Below, piece by piece: positions 8,946 to 15,136 of a stretch of DNA of 15,136 bases. Origin of the DNA: Pseudomonadota bacterium (GTDB lineage: Bacteria > Myxococcota > Myxococcia > Myxococcales > Myxococcaceae). Position 1 is the stretch's first letter. Every line of letters begins with the position of its first letter. The stretch is taken from contig JAFADT010000832.1 in NCBI GenBank assembly GCA_023424585.1, forward strand, positions 1-15,136, in the 5' to 3' direction. Below the pieces are notes generated by a model, which did no database searches, had not been told where the DNA came from, and saw nothing but the letters and a program-made list of their open reading frames with translations. The position numbers were made by a program, and so were the translations under genes.

Positions 8946-10332
8946 TGCTCATCAGGTTGGTGTTGCCCGGCACGTTGAGCGGCACGCCGGCCACCAGGAT
9001 GAAGGGCTCGCCGGGCTTGCAGAAGCGCAGCTCCTGGCTGAGCCGGCGCACCTGCTTGAGCATGGCCTCCGTGGACGTGATGCGCTTCACGTGGTGGCCC
9101 GTCACCCCCCAGTACAGGCCCATCCGGTTCACCGTGTCCGCGTTGGGCGTCAGGCCGATGATGCGCGCGTCCGGGCGGAACTCGGAGATGAGGCGCGCGG
9201 AGTGGCCGCTCTCCGTGTACGCGATGATGGTCCCGATGTTGAGCTGCCGGGACGCGGCCACCGCCGCCGCGGCGACGCCGGTGCCCAGGTCCTCCGAGCG
9301 CTCGAAGGGGGAGTGGGCCAGGGGGATGAGGGTGCTGCGCTCCGTCTCCTCCACGATGCGCGCCATGGTGGCCACCGCGTCCACGGGGTAGCGGCCCGCG
9401 GCCGTCTCGCCGGAGAGCATCACCGCGTCCGCGCCGTCGATGATGGCGTTGGCCACGTCCGACACCTCCGCGCGCGTGGGTCGGGCGTTGAGCACCATGC
9501 TCTCCAGCATCTCCGTGGCGACGATGACGATGCCGCCCAGGCGGTTCACCTCGCGCACGGCGCGCTTCTGGATGGCGGGCAGCTGCTCCAGCGGCATCTC
9601 CACGCCCAGGTCGCCGCGGGCCACCATCACCCCGTCCGACTCCGCGGCGATGGCCTCCAGGTTCTCCACCGCCTGGGGCTTCTCGATCTTGGAGATGATC
9701 GGCGTCTTCAGCTTCGCCACCAGCGCGCGCGCCTGGCGCACGTCCTGCGCGGAGCGCACGAAGGACAGCGCCACGTAGTCCACGCCCACCTCCTGGCCGA
9801 AGGCCAGGTCCACCTTGTCCTTCTCCGTCAGCGTGGGCACCGACATGGCCGTGCCGGGCAGGTTGAGCCCCTTGTGATCCTTGAGCAGCCCGCCCACCTC
9901 CACGCGGCACTTCACGTCCTGGCCGCTCACCTTGAGCACGCGCAGGCGCACCCGGCCGTCGTCCAGCAGCACCTCGTGGCCCTTCGCCACGTCCCGGGGC
10001 AGCGTGCGCACGGGGGTGGGGATGACGCGCCCCTGGCCCATCACCGCGCGCGTCGTCACCGTCACGGTGTCGCCCGCGGTCACCATCAGCTGGCCGCCCT
10101 CGAAGCGCCCCAGTCGGACCTTGGGGCCCTGCACGTCCTGGAGGATGGCCACCGGGACACCCAGCTTCTTCGACACCGCGCGGATGCGCTGGACGCGCTG
10201 GCGGTGCTCCTCATGCGTCCCGTGGGAGAAGTTGAGCCGGGCCACGTTCATGCCCGCCTGCACCAGGCCCTCGATGACTTCCTTCGAGTCCGACGCGGGA
10301 CCGAGTGTGCAGATGATCTTCGCTTTGCGCAT
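8932..10332 (-). CDS. pyk: Pyruvate kinase
   Basis: Pyruvate kinase transfers phosphate from phosphoenolpyruvate to ADP in the last step of glycolysis. The 466-residue protein covers the A barrel, inserted B domain (about 71-165) and C-terminal allosteric domain. Key residues are visible: Arg32, Asn34 and Ser36 in ARLNFSHG, catalytic Lys215 with metal ligand Glu217 in ISKIEKP, metal ligand Asp241 in ARGDLGVE, and Thr273 in VATEMLESM, followed by NARPTRAEVSDVANAI and DGADAVMLSGET (299-310). Length fits the shorter bacterial form without the extra C-terminal PEP-utiliser-like domain. ATG at 10332-10330 gives MRKAKIICTLGPAS, the normal N-terminus. Upstream, on the coding strand, an AGGA lies about 11 bases before the start. 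The gene converges with the 221-residue gene, and the gap before its start is unusually structured. Confidence 0.97.
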   Translation of the reverse strand: MRKAKIICTLGPASDSKEVIEGLVQAGMNVARLNFSHGTHEEHRQRVQRIRAVSKKLGVPVAILQDVQGPKVRLGRFEGGQLMVTAGDTVTVTTRAVMGQGRVIPTPVRTLPRDVAKGHEVLLDDGRVRLRVLKVSGQDVKCRVEVGGLLKDHKGLNLPGTAMSVPTLTEKDKVDLAFGQEVGVDYVALSFVRSAQDVRQARALVAKLKTPIISKIEKPQAVENLEAIAAESDGVMVARGDLGVEMPLEQLPAIQKRAVREVNRLGGIVIVATEMLESMVLNARPTRAEVSDVANAIIDGADAVMLSGETAAGRYPVDAVATMARIVEETERSTLIPLAHSPFERSEDLGTGVAAAAVAASRQLNIGTIIAYTESGHSARLISEFRPDARIIGLTPNADTVNRMGLYWGVTGHHVKRITSTEAMLKQVRRLSQELRFCKPGEPFILVAGVPLNVPGNTNLMSIHRA

Positions 10333-10366
10333 AAGTCGCCCATCCTAGCTCCACCCGGTGGGCGGC

Positions 10367-10395
10367 TTGACAGTCTCGCGGCCGACGGACTAACT
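10367..10395 (+). promoter_or_regulatory. Perfect TTGACA in the pyk upstream gap, reading away from pyk
   Basis: TTGACA (10367-10372) is followed at 17 bases by CTAACT (10390-10395), which matches the -10 consensus poorly; other spacings are no better than three of six. The element would start an RNA on the + strand, antisense to nothing until the nuclease-domain gene, and upstream of the hairpins at 10427-10512. The -35 match is exact, the promoter call as a whole is uncertain. Confidence 0.3.
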
Positions 10396-10426
10396 CTTCG
10401 CTTCACGCGCTGGACGGAAAGTTACC

Positions 10427-10470
10427 GCAGGCCAGCGCCTGCCCTTCGCGGCCTTCTCAGACGCTTGAGA
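10427..10470. repeat. Two small perfect hairpins upstream of pyk
   Basis: GCAGGC (10427-10432) pairs with GCCTGC (10437-10442) across a four-base loop. TCTCA (10455-10459) pairs with TGAGA (10466-10470) across six bases. They stand in a row with the larger hairpin at 10475-10512. They could belong to a pyk 5' leader read on the minus strand or to a short + strand RNA. Confidence 0.5.
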
Positions 10471-10472
10471 CG

Positions 10473-10517
10473 ACGAAAGCCCGGCTACCCTGGGAGGGGG
10501 GGCCGGGCTTTCATCGT
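10473..10517. terminator. Intrinsic-type terminator after the BFN-domain gene
   Basis: A perfect 11-bp stem, GAAAGCCCGGC (10475-10485) with GCCGGGCTTTC (10502-10512), has a 16-base loop. ACG (10473-10475) and CGT (10515-10517) extend it across a bulge. The AAAGCCCGG...CCGGGCTTT form is typical of bidirectional bacterial terminators. It lies 25-70 bases past the stop of the nuclease-domain gene (10542, -), so its likely job is to end that transcript before pyk; it would also stop any + strand RNA from the TTGACA at 10367. Confidence 0.75.
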
Positions 10518-10541
10518 TTCCGGGTGGGCCTCGTCGGGCGG

Positions 10542-11339
10542 CTAGAGGTCGATCTCCTGGCCCTTGCCCATCGGCGCCACCAGCGGCTGCTCGCGGATGG
10601 AGTGGTCCATGCCGATGTCCTCCGACGGCGGCTTCGGATGGCCGGAGGGGCCCATGGGAGGCGGCGGAGGCAGGGGGCCCATGTCCTCGTCACCCAGGTC
10701 GCCGCTGCCGCCCACGCCCAGGTCCTGCTGCTTCTGGAGGGCCTCGATCTCCGCGCGGGTGATGCCCGCCATGGCCAGCACCTTGCGCGTCACGCGGATG
10801 CGGGCCTGGCTGTGCATGGCCATGGCGATGGAGTCAGAAGGCCGCGCGTCCAGCGCCAGCTCCTTCTTGCCCTGCTGGAGGAAGACGCGACCGGAGTAGA
10901 CGTTGTCGCGCAGGTCGTCGATGCGGACCTCCGTCACCTTGCCGCCCAGCTTGGACACCACGTCATCCAGCAGGTCCTGCGACAGCGGCTGGGGCGGCGG
11001 ACGCTCGGCGAGGCGGAAGGCGATGGAGACCGCCGCGCCCTCGTCCACGAAGAGGGGGAGCACCGTCTCCCCGTCCTTGGTGGTCAGCACGACGGCGTGC
11101 GTCTGCGCCTCCATCAAGGGGACCACGTCCTTCACCTCCAGCTCCACCAGCTCCGTGCAGGCCTTGGGGTCGCTGCCCTTCTCGGTGATGCAGGGCTTCT
11201 CCTTCTTTCCTTCCGCCGAGTCTCCAGCGGCGATGGCGCCGGGGATCCCGAACGCGGGAAGGAACAGGGCTCCCCCCAGCGCCAGCACCACGGCCGTGAA
11301 CGGAGCGACGAAGAAATTGGCGCGGTTGGACGTTTTCAC
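10542..11339 (-). CDS. Exported bifunctional-nuclease (BFN/DUF151) domain protein
   Basis: The 265-residue protein has the BFN domain at about 64-192: VELEVKDVVPLMEAQTHAVV, then VLPLFVDEGAAVSIAF, and LDARPSDSIAMAMHSQARI (163-181) followed by VLAMAGI. This family (plant BBD proteins, Thermotoga TM0160-like proteins) is reported to have DNase and RNase activity, but many bacterial members are untested. Unusually it begins with a signal peptide-like sequence: Lys2, Arg6, a hydrophobic stretch at 9-32, and an Ala-rich possible cleavage site near IAAG (36-39). Cys50 and Cys61 follow and could form a disulfide outside the cytoplasm. The tail (205-265) is Gly/Pro/Asp-rich and probably disordered. 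The start is GTG; an in-frame TAG four codons upstream rules out extension, and AGGG lies only two bases before it. A zinc-ribbon gene lies upstream on the same strand. Confidence 0.88.
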   Translation of the reverse strand: MKTSNRANFFVAPFTAVVLALGGALFLPAFGIPGAIAAGDSAEGKKEKPCITEKGSDPKACTELVELEVKDVVPLMEAQTHAVVLTTKDGETVLPLFVDEGAAVSIAFRLAERPPPQPLSQDLLDDVVSKLGGKVTEVRIDDLRDNVYSGRVFLQQGKKELALDARPSDSIAMAMHSQARIRVTRKVLAMAGITRAEIEALQKQQDLGVGGSGDLGDEDMGPLPPPPPMGPSGHPKPPSEDIGMDHSIREQPLVAPMGKGQEIDL

Positions 11340-11468
11340 ATCCCTAAGCTACGCACCTCGCCCTGCACCGGGAGGGCGCCGCCCCATCGCCGTCGCGAGC
11401 GGCCCCCGGGCCCTGGCCCACCCGGTAGGAGGGCGGGCGGGCAGCCGGGAAGAGGGCGTGTGAGACGA

Positions 11469-11825
11469 CTAGCGGTCGTCGTCCTCGGACTCCTCGTCGT
11501 CGTAGTCCTCGTCGTCCTCGGACTCCTCGTCGTCCTCGTCCTCGTCGAGGTCGTCCTCGTCGGACTCCTCGTCGTCTTCGTCCTCGTCGTCGAGCTCGTC
11601 CTCCAGCTCCTCGGCTTCGAGCGTCATCGTCACCGCGAACTTCTTGCTCAGGGTCGCGATCTGCGCGCGCATCTCCGTGAGCGCGGCGACGAAGTCCTCC
11701 GTGAGGTTGGCGGGCGCCTTCGCGTCGCAGTGGGGACAGACAATCTTCTCCGTCCCCTCGATGAGGTCCTGGGCTTCCAACTCGAAGCTGGCCTCGCACT
11801 TCTGGCAGGTGAAGTCGATGCTCAT
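11469..11825 (-). CDS. Small CxxC zinc-ribbon protein with a long acidic tail
   Basis: This 118-residue protein has two CxxC pairs, Cys7/Cys10 and Cys30/Cys33 (C-x2-C-x19-C-x2-C), forming a likely zinc ribbon similar to the MJ0042-type fingers found at the N-terminus of many myxobacterial proteins. Residues 41-68 look helical (LTEDFVAALTEMRAQIATLSKKF in pieces), and residues 69-117 are almost entirely Asp, Glu and Ser. No catalytic motif is seen, so a binding or scaffold role is possible but unproven. An in-frame ATG at 11840 would add five residues (MPRPT). ATG 11825 is preferred because 11840 falls inside the probable -10 element and only the shorter product begins just before the finger. 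Neither start has a Shine-Dalgarno. The gene diverges from an acyl-CoA synthetase and is followed on the same strand by the BFN-domain gene after about 130 GC-rich bases. Confidence 0.85.
   Translation of the reverse strand: MSIDFTCQKCEASFELEAQDLIEGTEKIVCPHCDAKAPANLTEDFVAALTEMRAQIATLSKKFAVTMTLEAEELEDELDDEDEDDEESDEDDLDEDEDDEESEDDEDYDDEESEDDDR
11470..11620. repeat. Low-complexity GAC/GAG codon repeat encoding the acidic tail
   Basis: On the + strand this is a run of imperfect TCGTCG, TCCTCG and TCGTCC units; units such as GGACTCCTCGTCGTC recur at least three times. On the coding strand they are Asp and Glu codons. Such a tract can change length by slippage, so the tail length may differ between strains. 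Confidence 0.85.
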
Positions 11826-11835
11826 GGTCGGGCGC

Positions 11836-11865
11836 GGCATACAAAGACGGTGAACATGCTGTCAA
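11836..11865 (-). promoter_or_regulatory. Probable promoter of the zinc-ribbon gene
   Basis: On the minus strand a perfect TTGACA (11865-11860) is followed after 18 bases by TATGCC (11841-11836; TAT match). The ATG at 11825 lies ten bases past the -10, so transcription would begin within about three bases of the start codon, a leaderless or nearly leaderless messenger. This agrees with the lack of a Shine-Dalgarno. Confidence 0.5.
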
Positions 11866-11884
11866 CGCCTGAGACGGGGGGACG

Positions 11885-11913
11885 TGGAACGGGCGTGAGG
11901 CTTCCACTACGTT
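11885..11913 (+). promoter_or_regulatory. Possible leaderless promoter of the acyl-CoA synthetase gene
   Basis: TGGAAC (11885-11890, three of six) is followed by a 17-base spacer and TACGTT (11908-11913, with the conserved T1, A2 and T6 of the -10). Seven bases then precede ATG 11921, the distance at which transcription normally starts. No Shine-Dalgarno precedes the ATG. Confidence 0.4.
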
Positions 11914-11920
11914 CCGCCGG

Positions 11921-13744
11921 ATGGACCTGCCCAAGACGATGCTGCATGCGCTCCATGACCAGGCCGCGCGGCTGGAACACCGCCCGGCACTCTGGTCCCG
12001 CCAGGGTGGCGCCTATGTCCCCACCTCGTGGTTCGACTATGCCCAGCGCGTCAAGCGCTTCGCCCTGGGCCTGCACGCGCTGGGGTTCCAGGAGGGGGAC
12101 CCGCTGGGCATCCTGAGCTTCAACCGCGAGGCGTGGCACGTCGCGGACCTGGGGGCCATGGCCCTGGGGGGCGTGCCGGTGGGGCTCTACACCACCAGCA
12201 GCGTGGAGCAGCTCGTCTACATCCTGGGCCACTGCGAGGCGCGCTTCCTGGTGGTGGAGAACGCGAAGCACCTGGCTACCGGCCTGGAGGTCCAGAAGCG
12301 CCTGCCCGCGCTCCAGCACCTCATCGTGGTGGACGCGCCCACGCCCCTGCCGGAGGGCGTGCTGCGCTACGCGGACGTGCTGGCCTCCGGCGCGAAGGCG
12401 GACGAGGCCCCCTACTGGGACGCCGTCCACGCGCTCCACCCGGACGCGCTGGCCACGCTCATCTACACCTCCGGCACCACCGGCCAGCCCAAGGGCGTGG
12501 CCCTCAGCCACCGCAACCTCGCCTGGACGTCGAAGCAGCTGGGCGACACCCTGGGCTTCCGCGACATGGAGGACGAGCGGCTGGTGTCGTACCTGCCGCT
12601 GTCCCATATCGCGGAGCAGATCGTCTCCCTGCACAGCCCGCTCCTGCTGGGCACGCAGGTGTACTTCGCGGACTCGCTGGACGCGCTGGGCAAGAACCTC
12701 ACGCAGGTGCGCCCCACCATCTTCTTCGCGGTGCCGCGCGTCTGGGAGAAGTTCAAGACGAAGGCCGAGGAGGGCCTCGCCGCGCAGCCGCCCCTGAAGC
12801 GCCGGCTGGTGGAGTGGGCCCGCGCCACGGCGCTGGAGCGCAACACGCGCGTGTTGAACCAGGAGCGCGTGCCGTCGCTCATGGAGGCCAGGTTCGCGCT
12901 GGCCCGGCGCGCGGTGTTCCAGCCGCTGAAGACGCGCATCGGCCTGGAGAAGGCGAGGCTGTTCTCCACCTCCGCGGCGCCCATTGGGCGGGACGTGCTG
13001 GACTTCTTCGCCTCCATCGACGTCGTGCTGCTGGAGGTCTGGGGCATGACGGAGCTGTCCGGCCCCGCCACGGTGAGCACCCCCGAGTGCGCCCGGCTGG
13101 GCACGGTGGGCCGCCCCATGCTGGGCGTGGAGGTGCGCATCGCGGAGGACGGGGAGATCCTCGTGAAGGGGGGCAACGTCTGCCTGGGCTACCACCGCAA
13201 CCCGGACGCCACGCAGGAGCTCCTGGCGGACGGGTGGCTGCACACGGGGGACGTGGGGCAGCTGGACGCGGAGGGCTTCCTGCGCATCACCGGGCGCAAG
13301 AAGGAGATCCTCGTCACCTCCGGCGGCAAGAAGACGTCCCCGGCGAACCTCGAGGAGCTGCTCAAGGCCGTGGCCCCCGTGGGGCACGCGCTGGTGGTGG
13401 GCGACCGGCGCAACTACCTGGTGGCGCTGGTGACGCTGGAGCCGGACCGGGCGCGGAAGCTGGCGCGGGAGAAGGGCTGGCCGGAGGACATGGCCGCGCT
13501 GGTGGACGACCCGCGGCTCCAGCAGCACCTGTTCGAGGCCTTCGAGCGGGACGTGAACCCGAAGCTGTCACGCTTCGAGACCATCAAGCGCTTCCGCGTG
13601 CTGCCTGGGGAGTTCACCATCGACGGCGGTGAGCTCACGCCCAGCATGAAGATGCGCCGCAAGGTGGTGGAGCGGAAGTACGCAGACGTCATCGACGCGC
13701 TCTACCGCGAGCCGGCCGCTCCTGGCGCCGCGGCCCACGGGTAG
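11921..13744 (+). CDS. Long-chain fatty acid-CoA ligase (AMP-forming)
   Basis: This 607-residue member of the adenylate-forming superfamily activates fatty acids through an acyl-AMP intermediate and transfers them to CoA. The phosphate-binding loop YTSGTTGQPKG is at 182-192. The A5-type motif LLEVWGMTELSG is at 370-381, and the ribose-binding DGWLHTGDVGQLDAEG at 437-452 with GRKKEILVTSGGK (458-470). The acylation-half lysine is probably Lys577 in LTPSMKMRRKVV. SYLPLSHIAEQ (223-233) and the VPRVWEKF segment (271-278) are typical of the long-chain (FadD15-like) branch. No signal peptide or membrane segment is present, so it is cytoplasmic or peripheral to the membrane. Start ATG 11921 fits the family N-terminus and has no Shine-Dalgarno. 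It stands alone between a divergent zinc-ribbon gene and a convergent citrate synthase; its product, acyl-CoA, leads through beta-oxidation to that enzyme's substrate. Confidence 0.94.
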   Translation: MDLPKTMLHALHDQAARLEHRPALWSRQGGAYVPTSWFDYAQRVKRFALGLHALGFQEGDPLGILSFNREAWHVADLGAMALGGVPVGLYTTSSVEQLVYILGHCEARFLVVENAKHLATGLEVQKRLPALQHLIVVDAPTPLPEGVLRYADVLASGAKADEAPYWDAVHALHPDALATLIYTSGTTGQPKGVALSHRNLAWTSKQLGDTLGFRDMEDERLVSYLPLSHIAEQIVSLHSPLLLGTQVYFADSLDALGKNLTQVRPTIFFAVPRVWEKFKTKAEEGLAAQPPLKRRLVEWARATALERNTRVLNQERVPSLMEARFALARRAVFQPLKTRIGLEKARLFSTSAAPIGRDVLDFFASIDVVLLEVWGMTELSGPATVSTPECARLGTVGRPMLGVEVRIAEDGEILVKGGNVCLGYHRNPDATQELLADGWLHTGDVGQLDAEGFLRITGRKKEILVTSGGKKTSPANLEELLKAVAPVGHALVVGDRRNYLVALVTLEPDRARKLAREKGWPEDMAALVDDPRLQQHLFEAFERDVNPKLSRFETIKRFRVLPGEFTIDGGELTPSMKMRRKVVERKYADVIDALYREPAAPGAAAHG

Positions 13745-13754
13745 GGCGGCAAAG

Positions 13755-13797
13755 CGAAAGGGGCGGAGGACCCGGCTTCGAGTCCCACGCCCCTTCG
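13755..13797. terminator. Two-way terminator between acyl-CoA ligase and citrate synthase
   Basis: AAGGGGCG (13758-13765) pairs perfectly with CGCCCCTT (13788-13795). Bases CG on either side (13755-13756, 13796-13797) extend the stem across one bulged A. The loop itself contains GGAC (13768-13771) and GTCC (13782-13785), giving a long two-part hairpin. It is centred in the 80-base gap between two converging stops. Read on the minus strand it is followed by a T-containing stretch (CCCCTTTCGCTTTG), which suits the citrate synthase transcript best. Confidence 0.7.
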
Positions 13798-13824
13798 TGC
13801 TTCAGCGGCGGTGACCGCCGGTGA

Positions 13825-15126
13825 CTACTTGCCGGTCCGCGCCTCGCGGGCCACGTAGTCGCGGCGCGCGGAGCCCGTGTAGACCTGACGGGGACGGGCG
13901 ATCTTCTGCTCGTTGTCCGTCACCATCTCCTCCCACTGCGCGCACCAGCCCACCGTGCGGGGGATGGCGAACAGGACGGGGAACATCTCCGCCTGGAAGC
14001 CCATCGCCTCGTAGATGAGGCCCGAGTAGAAGTCGACGTTCGGGTACAGCTTGCGCTTCACGAAGTACTCGTCCTCGAGCGCGATGCGCTCCAGCTCGAG
14101 CGCGATCTCCAGCAGCGGGTTCTTGCCCGTGACCTCGAAGACCTCGTCCGCCACGCGCTTGATGACCTTGGCGCGCGGGTCGTAGGACTTGTAGACGCGG
14201 TGGCCGAAGCCCATCAGCTTCTTCTCGCCCTCGCCGCCCTTCACCTGCTTGATGAACTCCGGGATGGCGGACTTGGTGCCGATCTCGCGGAGCATGCGGA
14301 GCACCGCCTCGTTGGCGCCGCCGTGCAGCGGGCCGTAGAGCGCGCCCACGCCCGCGGCGACCGCGGAGTAGGGGTCCACCTGCGACGAGCCCACCGTGCG
14401 CACGGACGTGGTGGAGCAGTTCTGCTCGTGGTCCGCGTGCAGGATGAAGAGGACGTCCAGCGCCTTCTCCAGCGTCGGGTGCACCTTGTACGTCGAGGTG
14501 CCGATGCGCTTGATCATCGCCAGGAAGTTGGCGACGTAGGACAGGTCGTTGTCCGGGTAGACGTACGGCAGGCCCATCGAGTGCCGGTACGAGAACGCGG
14601 CGATGGTGGGCATCTTCGCGATGAGGCGCGTGATCTGGATCTCACGGCTGCGCGCGTCGCGGATGTTCTTCGCGTCCGGGTAGAAGCCGGACAGCGCCGC
14701 CACCGTGGAGCCCAGCATGGACATGGGGTGCGCGTCGTAGCGGAACCCGTCCATGAAGGACTTGATGTTCTCGTGCACCAGCGTGTGGTGGGTCACGTTG
14801 TGCGTGAAGTTGTCCAGCTCCGCCTGCGTGGGCAGCTGGCCCTTGAGCAGCAGGTAGGCCACCTCCAGGAAGGTGGACTTCTCCGCGAGCTGCTCGATGG
14901 GGTAGCCGCGGTACTCCAGGATGCCCTTGTCACCGTCGATGAACGTGATGGCGCTCTTACAGTTCGCCGTGTTCAGGAACGCGGGGTCGTAACCCATCAG
15001 ACCGAAGTCATCGCTGCCGGTCTTGATCTGGCGCAGGTCGGGGGTGCGGATACAGCCGTTCTCGATCGGGATCTCGTACGTCTTCCCGGTCCGATTGTCG
15101 GTGACGGTCAGCGTGTCCTTGGGCAT
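13825..15126 (-). CDS. gltA: Citrate synthase
   Basis: Citrate synthase condenses acetyl-CoA with oxaloacetate as the entry step of the TCA cycle. The 433-residue length matches the hexameric Gram-negative type, including the N-terminal beta-rich section (ENGCIRTPDLRQIK). Catalytic residues align with E. coli His264, His305 and Asp362: His268 in GPLHGGANEA, His309 in GFGHRVYKSYDPR, and Asp365 in NVDFYSG. FILHADHEQNCSTT (227-240) and IPRTVGWCAQWEE (388-400) are further family blocks. A DPR loop and Arg residues for binding oxaloacetate are present. The ATG at 15126-15124 gives MPKDTLTVTDN; only ten bases upstream are in the window, and they show no Shine-Dalgarno, so promoter and any further regulation are unseen. 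It converges with the acyl-CoA ligase gene. Confidence 0.97.
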   Translation of the reverse strand: MPKDTLTVTDNRTGKTYEIPIENGCIRTPDLRQIKTGSDDFGLMGYDPAFLNTANCKSAITFIDGDKGILEYRGYPIEQLAEKSTFLEVAYLLLKGQLPTQAELDNFTHNVTHHTLVHENIKSFMDGFRYDAHPMSMLGSTVAALSGFYPDAKNIRDARSREIQITRLIAKMPTIAAFSYRHSMGLPYVYPDNDLSYVANFLAMIKRIGTSTYKVHPTLEKALDVLFILHADHEQNCSTTSVRTVGSSQVDPYSAVAAGVGALYGPLHGGANEAVLRMLREIGTKSAIPEFIKQVKGGEGEKKLMGFGHRVYKSYDPRAKVIKRVADEVFEVTGKNPLLEIALELERIALEDEYFVKRKLYPNVDFYSGLIYEAMGFQAEMFPVLFAIPRTVGWCAQWEEMVTDNEQKIARPRQVYTGSARRDYVAREARTGK

Positions 15127-15136
15127 GGGCGGAGAT

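Noticed and set aside
8941..10545. 534-codon open frame on the plus strand across pyk
   Set aside because: The product is a His/Arg/Leu-rich composition artefact opposite a conserved pyruvate kinase, and has no Shine-Dalgarno or family motif.
11341..11468. GC-rich palindromic bits such as GGGCCCTGGCCC between the zinc-ribbon and BFN genes
   Set aside because: The loops are two bases or the stems five bases long, and no T-run follows, so I cannot support a terminator or operator here.
11470..11620. CRISPR-like or tandem repeat array
   Set aside because: The repeats are short, have no spacers and are in frame with an acidic protein tail.
10524..12116. 530-codon open frame on the plus strand covering the BFN-domain and zinc-ribbon genes
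   Set aside because: It crosses an intergenic gap, a promoter and the acyl-CoA ligase start. Its Val/Leu run is the opposite strand of the Asp/Glu codon tract.
11822..13528. 568-codon open frame on the minus strand across the acyl-CoA ligase gene
   Set aside because: It is antisense to a protein with all adenylate-forming motifs; its own translation is low complexity and motif-free.

Overview
The window looks like a stretch of core chromosome from a high-GC deltaproteobacterial-type organism, most likely a myxobacterium of the Myxococcus/Corallococcus kind. This rests on the very strong G/C preference at third codon positions, on the character of the proteins, and on two lineage-flavoured genes: an exported bifunctional-nuclease (BFN) domain protein and a zinc ribbon with an acidic tail. 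No database was searched, so the genus is an inference. I see no mobile element, CRISPR array, tRNA or rRNA.

Layout. Bases 1-1583 (+): two extended SDR sugar-nucleotide enzymes, a UDP-glucuronate decarboxylase cut by the left edge and a GalE-like epimerase, probably serving surface polysaccharide synthesis. Bases 1750-4814 (+): lepA (EF4) and a lepB signal peptidase I with an enlarged N-terminal membrane region. Bases 4891-8209 (+): pyrB-pyrC-carA, overlapping head to tail, covering carbamoyl phosphate supply (small subunit only; no carB here) and the next two steps of pyrimidine synthesis. Bases 8230-8895 (+): an unrecognised protein that may be cotranscribed. Bases 8932-11825 (-): pyruvate kinase, an exported BFN-domain protein and a CxxC zinc-ribbon protein with a long Asp/Glu tail. 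Bases 11921-13744 (+): a long-chain acyl-CoA synthetase, divergent from the zinc-ribbon gene. Bases 13825-15126 (-): citrate synthase, convergent with the synthetase and separated from it by a two-way terminator.

Most of the window is ordinary metabolism and translation. The parts that deserve a second look are the structured 209-base gap upstream of pyk (three successive hairpins and a perfect TTGACA on the opposite strand), the exported BFN protein, the zinc-ribbon/acidic-tail protein, and the 95-base divergent control region in which both genes appear to start at or within a few bases of their predicted transcription start. No stretch longer than 300 bases lacks a gene. I did not find convincing evidence of an undescribed multi-gene system.
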